Positions 32,027-41,489 of a stretch of 64,000 bases of DNA are shown piece after piece. The notes beneath the pieces were generated by a model, which was not told the DNA's origin, searched no databases, and worked only from the letters and a program-made list of their open reading frames with translations. Location of the stretch: NCBI GenBank assembly GCA_000733355.1, contig JNVV01000029.1, positions 321,768 through 385,767 on the forward strand, written 5' to 3'. The position numbers and the translations under genes were made by a program. The stretch comes from Falciphora oryzae. Taxonomy: Eukaryota; Ascomycota; Sordariomycetes; Magnaporthales; Magnaporthaceae. The stretch's first letter is position 1; each line of letters starts with the position of its first letter.

Positions 32027-32863
32027 ATGGCTGAACAAGATGGATCGGGAGATGAGCGACTCTTCAACGACGAACACGCCGGGGCAACGCGAGGCCCTGA
32101 CCCGCCCTCGACCTTCCATCCCTTTGGTCGCCTCCCAAAAGAACTCCGCCTCGAGGTCTGGTCCTACAGCCTGCTGGGCCGCGAGCGCATTATCAGGGTC
32201 ACCGTCACTGCGGACATCAAGGAGTCCGATTGCCGTGGCTGCAAGTTAGTGGAAGGAGGCTTGGCTCACTCGAGAGGTGTGTACCTGCGTATTCATAAGG
32301 TCGGCGATAGCCCGGGTCAGACTGATTCCACATCAACAAACAACATATCCGATACCAACCAACAAGCCCCCAGCCCTCCACCATCCATCCCCAGCTGCAT
32401 TAGGTACCAGGCACGCTGTCTTGGCCGCCTCAATTTCCCTCTGTCCGAGCAAGATTTGTGCGATATGGACGATACAGCCGCCACAGAGGCCCCTTGCTAT
32501 GGGCCTACCGTGGGCACCCGCTACAGTGCGCCACCACGGCCATCGATTGTCAACCGCATCTCCAGCTTTCTCCGTCAGCCCATCCGCCACAAGTCGACTG
32601 CACTACCTCCGTCTCCGCCGACCATCAATGTGACGTGGTATCGGCCCAACATCCCGGCCGCCGTTCTTGCCCCGCTCACCACTTCTCAGCAGCCGCGATT
32701 GGTCATGGCGGCGGGAGGTGCAGGCGGAGCGGGAGCTGCAGCGGAAGAAGGGGCGACAGAGAACACACAGACGTATCGCGATGCCGAGCGTCTCGTCCAC
32801 TCGGTCCGCACCGACCTCTGGACCGTCAACCCGGACCCTGGGTCGGGTGCTGGACCTCCCTGA
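32027..32863 (+). CDS. 2EXR-domain-like protein
   Basis: From the ATG at 32027 the frame gives 278 residues. The N-terminal block PPSTFHPFGRLPKELRLEVW followed by SYSLLGRERIIRVTVTA closely fits the start of the fungal 2EXR domain, a motif found in many ascomycete proteins of unknown function that are often expanded in accessory regions. The usual second half (a CRESR-like motif) is not visible in the unspliced frame; a donor-like GTTAGT at about 32246 suggests an intron there, so the gene model after residue 73 is uncertain. The C-terminus is low complexity (AAGGAGGAGAAAEEG). The frame is open upstream to 31841, but the Met at 32027 is closer to the domain. Confidence 0.55.
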   Translation: MAEQDGSGDERLFNDEHAGATRGPDPPSTFHPFGRLPKELRLEVWSYSLLGRERIIRVTVTADIKESDCRGCKLVEGGLAHSRGVYLRIHKVGDSPGQTDSTSTNNISDTNQQAPSPPPSIPSCIRYQARCLGRLNFPLSEQDLCDMDDTAATEAPCYGPTVGTRYSAPPRPSIVNRISSFLRQPIRHKSTALPPSPPTINVTWYRPNIPAAVLAPLTTSQQPRLVMAAGGAGGAGAAAEEGATENTQTYRDAERLVHSVRTDLWTVNPDPGSGAGPP

Positions 32864-33707
32864 TCCCCGGCCTGTCGAGGATATAACTTATAAGGCGCAT
32901 CCGTAACGCCGGCAAAATCCGTAATATTTACTCCGAATCGAAAGGCTTTAAAAGGACCCATTAGATGATAGCAATATGTCTGCTGGGCAAATAGCTAGGA
33001 TCTGTTTCTGCATGCAGCGTGTCAGTGTCGTCCCCCGCGGCTGTTTACCCAAGCCTGCCTCGAGTCCGCCAGGATTGGGCGCTTGGCGGGGACTCGCGGA
33101 AGAAACAAGGCAGACTCGGACCTCCAACCATGCATCGCCAGGCCTCAATTTCGAGTGGGTGCGATCCGAAATAGCGCGAAGGTCCTAAAATAGTGCACCA
33201 CGGATATCAGAAGGAGGGGCGTTGATGCGACAGCAAACCACCATCATGCTGAAAAATGAGGTGACGACACAAGTGGCTTGACCCACAAAAGACTTTCTCA
33301 TACCGAGGCAGTGACGACCAGGCTCTATTGATTGAAGGGAATAAAAAGGGCAGTGACGACCGGGCTACCATTGAGTGAGGGCCCGGGGGTGACTCACTGC
33401 ATGGAAAGCATGGAAGATAAGTAGGCCTCGGGTCTCCCATCCTACTTTCCTCCGCCCGCAGACTATCTCTTGGTCTTCTCCTACACCAGCAACACACTGC
33501 CATCAACCCGACAGTTGTCTTCCCTTTTCCATCAAGAAGCAAAACATCCAGTCAGTCTCCAAGTTGTGAGTAGCCTCGCTGATATGCTAGCAGGGTTTCC
33601 GGTCACGGACAGCCTCGCCAAGCTTTTCCGATCTTCCAGCACTTTCTAACCTGGGCACGAACGAAAAGCCGTCCTACCTAGGTGGGATACCAAGAAAGCC
33701 TCGCACC
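32864..33707. other. Spacer and probable spliced leader of the next ORF
   Basis: No coding sequence is supported. From about 33460 the sequence is pyrimidine-rich, with a GTGAGTAGCC donor near 33567 and a CCTAG acceptor near 33680, looking like a 5' leader with an intron ahead of the small ORF at 33708. Confidence 0.35.
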
Positions 33708-33932
33708 ATGTCCAACGTCAACAAGCCGCCCTCGCCAGACGTAGACGCGGCGACTAGCGTCCAAGCCAAAGACGACGCCCGCCAGACCATGCCACGACAG
33801 GATGGAGTGCTCCGCCGCCACGACGGCAGGGCGCAGCCCTGGCGCCAACACTGGCCGCCGGCGCAGGGCACGGCCGTTTCCACCGCGTACGGCTTCAAGA
33901 AGGGCGAGGAGGTCCACATCTACGGAAACTAA
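33708..33932 (+). CDS. Small orphan protein, 74 residues
   Basis: Short frame with a good initiation context (CACCATGTCC) after what looks like a spliced, pyrimidine-rich leader. The product begins MSNVNKPPSPDVDAATSVQA and ends with the tidy block TAYGFKKGEEVHIYGN just before the stop. The first 55 residues are hydrophilic and probably disordered. There is no signal peptide, membrane helix or recognised domain. I call it a gene mainly because of the leader structure and start context. Confidence 0.4.
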   Translation: MSNVNKPPSPDVDAATSVQAKDDARQTMPRQDGVLRRHDGRAQPWRQHWPPAQGTAVSTAYGFKKGEEVHIYGN

Positions 33933-34531
33933 GGCTCCCTGTGCTACTCTGGCACGGGCGGACAGGCACCCTGCATGGAACCACGACGGAAGGGCTATGG
34001 GGAGGATTCCGGCGGTTCTGCAGGCGCATCTCTCCCCTGCTTGGAAGGTTGGTGTGCGCCACCACATATGCAGCGGCGTGCCGGCCTGCCACTTGTGCTA
34101 GGAACGCTACACTCTCCGGGACAGAGGGGTTGGTTGAGGGACTGAGGCTATGGTAGTGGTTTACGCAGTCATTAGCTAGCTTGCCACTTGGGCAGCCATC
34201 ATGGGAATGATTTTATTCGACGTGCCACTAGCGTTGGTGTCGAAACGTTCAGCCCAGTGGCTCTACTGCCTTCACGCTGGGTCAGGTCTTCTACCTTTAG
34301 TGGCCATATTACATGCACTGTCACGTCGCCCAGCCGTTCATGCTGCTGTCCGCCAACGCCCCCTAGGCTAGGTACCATACTCACTGGCTGCAGGCTAATG
34401 CCGATGCTTGAGGCAACCACTCTTTTCGGACCACTCAGGCTGGAGGCAAGTCGCGCAGATGGCCGCACGGTGTCATTGAATCTATTCAATCATTGGCAGT
34501 AGCAACCGATCTAACGCGCCCCCGCTCGCTC
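33933..34531. other. Convergent spacer
   Basis: Between the small ORF and the 3' end of the CorA-like gene. Nothing recognisable. Confidence 0.4.
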
Positions 34532-36401
34532 TCAAACATGCGTTGGCAGGGTTGGTCCTAGCGCCTTCCTTTTCAGGGAAGACCAGGCGCGACGCACGGA
34601 ATTCCAATACAGCCAAGACAGCACCCCTATAAGTATTAATTCAATAGGCACTGCGATGGCGACAAAGATCCACACGTGATTGGATCCGTCCGCGATGGGG
34701 TAGAGATTCATACCGAAGAGGGAGGCCAGGAGGTTGAGAGGTAGGGTTATGGTGGCAATCATAGCTAGGAAGGCCGTCACCCGTCCCTGCTTGACGCCTT
34801 TCCTGGACTCGGCGAGCGCAGCTCGGGAGGTCAGGTGCGAGATTTTGGACTTGCAGGCCGCTGAGAGCCGGGTCGCGCTGGCATGGAGGTACTCAAAGTC
34901 TCTCCGGAGATACTCGGCGGCCTGGACACAGTCTTTCTCCCTCTGCGCTTGCTCGTCGTTGCGATGTGTCTTGTCCCTTGCCTTGGGCCACGTAGATCCG
35001 CCGCGGGTCTTGATGATCTCGATGTTGTCCCTGAGGATCTCCACCTGCCGGTCGAGCAGGTCCTGCGCGTAGGCCAGGTCCGACTGGGCAATGCTCATGT
35101 GCTCTGGGCTCTCTAAATTGACGGCCTCGGGAATGCAGTCCTGGATCATGTTGAGAAACTGGATCTGGGAGAAGGCGCAGAACTCAAAGATCGCGTGGAA
35201 GCTGTAGAAGGCGTCCCCGCCCATCATGGCCTTGTTTAGCCTCTTGCCGTAGTTTCGGTGGAGGAGCGAGGCGCTCTGCGCGAACTGCGGCTTGGACCAT
35301 GGGTCCTGCGCGACCGACTCTCTCTGGGGATGGAGGGAGCAGCGGGGGTATGCCTGGACTGTCGGCAGGAAGACCCGGTAGTCTGCATAGCTGTGCTCCT
35401 GGGGAATGTGGTCGCGCCATGGCCCATGGGACTTGCTCAGGTCCTTGCCGGTATCGACCCAGGCGACGGCTGGTAGGCGAGAGACGAGTGAGTCAGTATC
35501 GAGCAGTTCCAATAGCGCCACAGGATGGCTTCGTTTCTCTCACCTGTCCAGCCCCCTTCGGTCCGATTTACACAGAGCGATATGCACTGCTCAATAGCCC
35601 AACGGCCGTTGCTGAAAAGGGAGAAGCCTCGCACGATGGAGTCCCCGACCGCATTGCCATGCTCCAAGTTCGAGGATATGGCGGTGATGTGCTCGCCCAT
35701 CTTCTTCCGAGCGGAGAACCTAAGCCGGTCGGTCTGATCCGCCGTGAAAGACGGTTTCATGGTTTTGCTGAGGGTGAAGTAGCGCAGCTGCACCACATGG
35801 CTGGAGGCGGACGGCAGCGACGGCTGGGCGTAGTACTTGGCCCGTCCAACCGCGAGGATGATGTCCATATGTCGTTGGAGGTATTCCGGGTCGACGCCGA
35901 ACCTGGACCCTATCCCGTTGAGCCACTCCGGAGAGGGCTGCCCCCGCAGGAACAGCAGCTGATTCCCGCCGGGGTGGTTCTTGAGCAAGGCTTCGATGTC
36001 ATCAGGCGAGGTGACTTCGGTCCGGCGTGACTTCTCGAGGCCGAGACCTTGGTAGAGAACAAGGAACGGGAACCCAGCAACGGCTGTCGCATTGCGCCGG
36101 CGGTCAAAGGGGAGCTTGAGGTATGTCCCGAGCTTCTCAAAGTGAGGGCCAGGGAATAAAGTCGCCTCGGCGCCCTGGCGTGAGTAGGAGGACACTACAT
36201 TGGCATACCACTCCTCCGGGGATACTGTTCGGCACCAGGCACAAATCAGAACAGGCCGCCCATGTCAGCCAGATTTTTTTTGTTGCACGGGGATAGGTTC
36301 TTGGCGCGGTCTCGCGCCACTGGGTGCGTGTAAAGGTGTGGATAGTCGAGGCGTGGATTCTGCGCGCGCTTACCTGCCGACGATCTCCCGTTGGAGTCCA
36401 T
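34532..36401 (-). CDS. CorA-like divalent cation transporter family protein
   Basis: Three exons, 36401-36374, 36224-35544 and 35469-34532, joining in phase to 548 residues. The first exon is only 28 nt (MDSNGRSSA plus one base) but has a canonical GTAAGC donor, and it is the only way I found to give the conserved EEWYANVVSSYSRQGAEATL segment a start codon. The middle is a long soluble, helix-rich domain (e.g. YAQDLLDRQVEILRDNIEII, REKDCVQAAEYLRRDFEYLH). The C-terminus has two membrane helices at about 466-488 and 502-526, with GMN at 489-491 just after the first, the selectivity motif of CorA Mg2+ channels. Fungal accessory genomes hold many such CorA-like proteins; which cation is moved, if any, is unknown. 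It lies upstream-to-downstream in line with the NLR gene (661 bp between). Confidence 0.85.
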
Positions 36402-37063
36402 TTGACAGGTTCGTGCCCAGAGCGGGAGGCAGCACGGCTAGGAATCCGGCACACGGCCCATGCCTGACATGCTTGGCCACAAGTGTGCGTCAGTCGAGTT
36501 ACTGCGTAGAGCCAGCTGTAGTTAGACGGGCAGTCAAGACGCAGAGCCGAGGAGCGAGCGGATAAAAGCGGAGCCGCATCCATCTCCTCCAAGATAGGTG
36601 GGGGAGCAGCATGCATTTGAAGCAGCAGATGCGTCGGGGAGGGTTGCGTTGTATGGGAGTTTCTTATTCTCGCAGAACCAATACGAGCCGCCAGGAAGGC
36701 GCTTAATCCTCCGGGCGTATTCGCCCATATTCGAGCCTTGTGTGACTGTGCAACCCATGGATTTCGGGGCGTCTAAAAGATGCGGTGACGGGTCGCGCTG
36801 CAGCTAAAGCCGGGTGGGCGTGTCTGCCTCAAATGGGAGGATGGATCACATGCTCGGAAGTTTCTCGTACGGTTTTCGAAACAAGAGATGCTGTGTAAGG
36901 CATACGCATCTCTTTGCCCGCCCGGGTTGGGTGAGAGACATCAAGCGGGCTATTTAGATTCGCTGTGTACCACCCACGACACATGCGGCCCGGGTGCCAC
37001 CACATCCTGTCATCACTTCAGCCCCCGGGCACCCATCTGCCAGCCCGCCCGACTCCAATGTTG
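36402..37063. other. Spacer between the CorA-like gene and the NLR gene
   Basis: 662 bp combining the promoter of the CorA-like gene and the 3' flank of the NLR gene, which run in the same direction. No ORF of note. Confidence 0.4.
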
Positions 37064-40000
37064 CTACAGGGACCAGAAAGCGACCGCGTGATCCACGTCC
37101 GCGTCTGTGAGCTCTGCGGCTGCCTTGCTGCTGCCAGGATACAGTTCTCTATACAGAGCCGCGCACTGGCTGCGCGCCTCTGCAGCCTCGTTCTCCTTTC
37201 CCTCGCCCGAGAACAGCGTTGCCATTTTGAAGAGGGCTCGCATCTTCTCATTTCGATAGGCCAGACGATCTCCGAAGATGCGCAGAGCCTCGCGTATGTG
37301 TTCACTGCTCGTTACGAGAAAAAAATGACAGGCATGAGCATGGTCAGCCGCTCGAACCTGACAAGTAGTCTGTCTGCCCCTGTTGGGCCGATCCGATGGG
37401 AGCATCTTCGGTAACGTACCTGGCCGCTGGGAACTCCTTGTCTCGGATAAAATGCTCAGCCATTTTTACGTGGACGTCCCCAGTTCGGTGGTGGTTCTTG
37501 CCAATCGTTTTCTGGTACTGCGCCAGGGCCCGCGAGTGGAAGGCAAAGCTCTCGCGATAGGACCCCAGAGATGCTTTGACGTTTCCGAGTGCGTGGAGGA
37601 ACCTTCCAGTTCTGCATTTCGCCCTATTAGTCAAACGCAGGAGGTAGGGCTGCCTCCAGTCCAACCCCTCCCTACTCACACGAATGATTGGTCGTCATCG
37701 ACCCCAAAAGCCTGTTCCCGGTGGCTAAGACCAGTTTTGAGATGTGACATGGCGTCGTCGTGCTTCCTCATTAGCCAGTACGCCAGCCCGAGGTTGACAT
37801 AGGGAAGCGAGGCGTCCGTATGTTTGTAGTCAGGCTGCAGCTTTGCCGACTCTATCGAGGTCTTGAAGCACCTCTCGCCATCTGCCCATCGCCGGTTCAT
37901 CATAAACGCATTGCCAAGTTCGTTCCAGGAAATGTACAGCCGACTGTCTTTCCCCCGGGTTTGGCTGCCACTTTCTCTGATCATCATATCGTTGTACAGC
38001 TGGAAGTGGTGTAGGGTGAACTCCGGCCGGTTCGTCTCGGTGCCGATGCAGCCGAGGCCGCGGTGCACCTCGGCTATCATAGATTCCAGGTCGGCTTCGA
38101 TGGCTTCGTGGTTCGCGCCATTCTGCGCGAGGGTCTGGCTCGCTATCCAGGCCAACATAGACCGGCATATTGTGGCAGAGAAATCAAAATATGGCTCAGA
38201 TTCGGCTGGGTGACCCGTTTCGTGGTAGTACCTAAGTATTGAGCGAAACATTTCTTCACGTGTCAGCGTAGGTTATCGAAGGCTAGACGCCTTAGGTGGA
38301 ATGGTCATGCTTACCACCCCACATCGATCAAGAGTTTCGGAAGCTTGAGACGGTTTTCCAAATCGCCGCCAGATCTCCTCGGGTGCTGTACTTGATCCGC
38401 AAGCTTTCGAAGCGCTACAGCATGGGGGAGTAATTCTTCGCATCTCGCCCACCGAGAAACTCTGTGGCGCCACCCAAACTTCTTGTACGGCCACATCAAA
38501 GAGACCAGATGGAGACTGGCGTCAAAGGTGTCGTCGAACTGTGCCGTGGTCATCTTTGCTCGTGCCGTATCCTGTATCAGACGATGGACGACAATCCGCT
38601 TGGAGGAGTTGTCTTTGCTGATAAGTGACGACTGCAGAAGTTCGGCCCGTGCTGTCTGGTACTCGAATGGCGTCTTTGGGAATGTGTTTAGTGGAACCGG
38701 CTTTGCGGCATCATTGGTGAGTATGTCTTCCAGGATGCCGTCCGGATCGAACATCGAAAGCACCTCGAGAAGCGATCTCCCATGCTTGAGACCCTCCAAA
38801 GCCCAGACAGACCAGATAGATTTCTCGTAGCCCTTCTTGCCCGGCCAGTTGTATTGCGACTGAAAGAGTTCCTCCCGCCGTGTGACCTCGTCGTAGGACT
38901 GGATGAACTCCGAGTACGATAGATCGCGGCGTATTATGACGCTGGCCATCTGTGTCATGGCCAGCGGAAGACCGCCCAGACGAGCGTGGATCCCGCTGCT
39001 GTCTCCTTTCTTGAGAGTGAGCTTCTCAAGGAATGAAGAGGACTCTGCGGCATTGAAAGGCTGGAGGTTGATGCCGGTGTCGGCCAGATACATGGAGTTC
39101 TTGGCCAAGGGGTCTCTGCTCGTGAACAAAACACAGCCGGGGCCGTCCAGGGGCCAGAACCCCTCCAGTACTTCCACATCGTCGGCGTTGTCGAATACAA
39201 GGAGCCAGAAGGCAGTCGTGGTACCTCCGTCCTTAAGAGGGTCCGCCAGCCACCCTTTGACGAGGTCACGGGTGATGATTTGGTCGCGCGCATCCGTCGA
39301 GTCTCTGGCGACTAGGCCGAGTTCCACCGCTAGGCGGCTGAAATCGTCGTAAAGTTTCACCGAGGAATCTGCGTGAACCCAGAAGATCACGTCAAAGCGG
39401 TTCTGCCGGGTGTAGACAAACTCGCCCGCCACTTGGGTCTTTCCCATGCCACCCGGTCCACAGATGGCAAACGTCCGGACTTGTGCATCGCCAGGGGAGT
39501 AACTGTTTTCGTCGTCCTCGTCGAAAAACGACCTGTTGATGGCCACTAGCTCATTTTGCCGTCCAAAAAAGTCCCGGTTGCGAGCCACGGGTACGAGGTA
39601 GAGCGGGAACCGTGGTCCCGACGGTCGTCTGACTGGGAACGAAGTGCGCCCCGAGAGACGAGGAACGATCTCAAACCCCGTATCAGACGTCCCAGCGGTA
39701 GCTCGGAGTGTGTTGCTGCTGATATGAGATCTCGATTCCGTAGACCTGCGGTTCAAACTGCCGCCTGTTTCTCCTAGAGCAGCGACAACAACGCGCATGC
39801 GAAACCTGTCAGCCATCCGGGATAGTGGGAGAGTACGCATCATTTGTAAAAATACCTTTTGGTGTACTTGATGTTCCCCGTGTAAAATCGCTGAAGCCCC
39901 CAAAACCCAAGGGAGCATCCACTGTAATGCGTGTTTCGGCGGTCAGTAATCGGCGCTATGTAAAGATCGCCTCCTCAACGGATTATTCCTCCACCTCGCT

Positions 40001-41125
40001 CACATATTGGAGAGCCTTTCGCGATTTTCAAGCGGGCGCCCTCAAGAGAAGTATCGATAAAAGTGCTAATCTCGCCGAAGTATTCAGCGCCAGTATCAAT
40101 GTGGCACAGAGTTTTGTGGTCCCCGGCGATGCCGAGCATCTTCTCGTGGCTGGAGTTTGTCTTCACAAACGCCTCGTCCATTATCTAGTAAAGAATAAGA
40201 ATCATAGAACCCTCAAAGGCTACCTGCTCTGCAGGGGGTTTGGGGGAACGTACTAGGGTATTCTTAGTAAACCAGAGCCAACTTTTGACCTTGGTCTCCT
40301 TTGTTTCGTAAACGGAGAGAATCGGCACCCTCACCGCGGCCTGTTCGAACAGCAAGGAGCTCTTTGAGAGCTTTGCGAGGTCATCCGAGCTCAGCTGCAT
40401 GCGCTTCTTGGAGAGTGCCTCAATAGCATTCTGCCACCGGTCCCTGCTCTCGGTACTAGAGTGCGGCGTTCCCAGAAAGATGACCCCGGCAAGCGCTCGT
40501 AGAAGAGTGCAGAAGTTCTGTTCGTAGGCTAGTCGGAGTGCCTGGACTCTCGATTCTTTTAGCACGCAACCGTCAACCAGGCCACCAAAAGATATGGATC
40601 AGGCTACCTACCTCTTTGACGATGAGTCCCCCGAGACTATGGCAGACGATTAGGACCGGGCAGCGCCCCAGCTGCGATAATGGCGTCCAGTTAGCGGTGC
40701 TAGTGACATGCATCCTGAGAGAAACTTACATCCAACTGCTCGATGATTTGTGGCAGCGCAGCCACAAACCGTTCTCCGTCCTTCAGCAGATCGTCCCATG
40801 ACAGTCCCGAAGCATCAATCCCATGATGGTATCCGTAGACACCGATGCCGGGGGCCACATCGCCTGGTATTGATTCGAACCAGAGCCTCCGCTCCCCCGT
40901 ACTAGTCGGCTCACCCAGCCATCTATCAGGCGACGGTGTTCCCACACCCGGCACCGCGACGATTCTCAAAGATGGCAGCGTGAGTGTGCATCCGTCTCGT
41001 TTAGACCAGAGAATAGCACGTAGAATGGCGACTTACAGTGTTTGAACCTGTAGACTCGACAGGATCTGATAGAGGTGGCTTTTCTTCTTGACTTCTGCCT
41101 TGACCTTTTTCTTGAATGGTAGCAT
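37064..41125 (-). CDS. NLR-type receptor: alpha/beta hydrolase (SesB-like), NB-ARC, TPR
   Basis: Ten exons on the minus strand: 41125-41037, 40964-40730, 40671-40612, 40541-40254, 40184-40004, 39921-39856, 39773-38315, 38231-37680, 37611-37420 and 37304-37064. They sum to 1120 residues with every phase agreeing. Residues 30-285 form a lipase-like domain: IVAVPGVGTPSPDRW, the nucleophile elbow CHSLGG (Ser120), LAGVIFLGTPHSS and a likely catalytic His in GIAGDHKTLC (His247). NB-ARC covers about 375-690: P-loop GPGGMGKT (about 412-419), WLLVFDNADD (Walker B), GCVLFTSRD and GGLPLAM. TPR-like helices fill 790-1110, e.g. LYISWNELGNAFMMNRRWAD and ASLPYVNLGLAYWLMRKHDD. This is the plan of fungal STAND/NLR proteins, in which ligand sensing by the repeats releases the N-terminal effector. 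A further in-frame ATG at 41242 is a possible alternative start. Confidence 0.9.
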
Positions 41126-41489
41126 GGTAAGGGCTGGACGGCAGTCTCGGCTTGGATGGACGGTCGCCTGGAATGAAAGACCCACTTCCCCTGAATGAGC
41201 GACATGTTGGATTAATGGCCGAGGACGAAAGCGCAGCGGCAAGAGAAAGGGCCTTGTCTCGCGGGGTGTGTATGCACCGGCCTAGTCTCTAGTCGCTGTT
41301 CAAATCAGCCGGAGAAAATTACCGCCGTGGGAATCCGTCACACAAGGGCGGGGGAGGTTGCATGGTCGGGTGGCTGCATGTTGACTACCCGATATCAAGT
41401 TGGCATGGTCCTGTGCTACGGTCGGGCTTTCTGTCGTGTCATATCGGCGACGATGACAAGGGCTCTAGCGCAGAGCCCGTATCACCGCC
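41126..41489. other. Divergent upstream region (NLR / amidase)
   Basis: About 360 bp between the start of the NLR gene (minus) and the amidase-signature gene (plus). It probably holds both promoters. No motif stands out. Confidence 0.4.
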
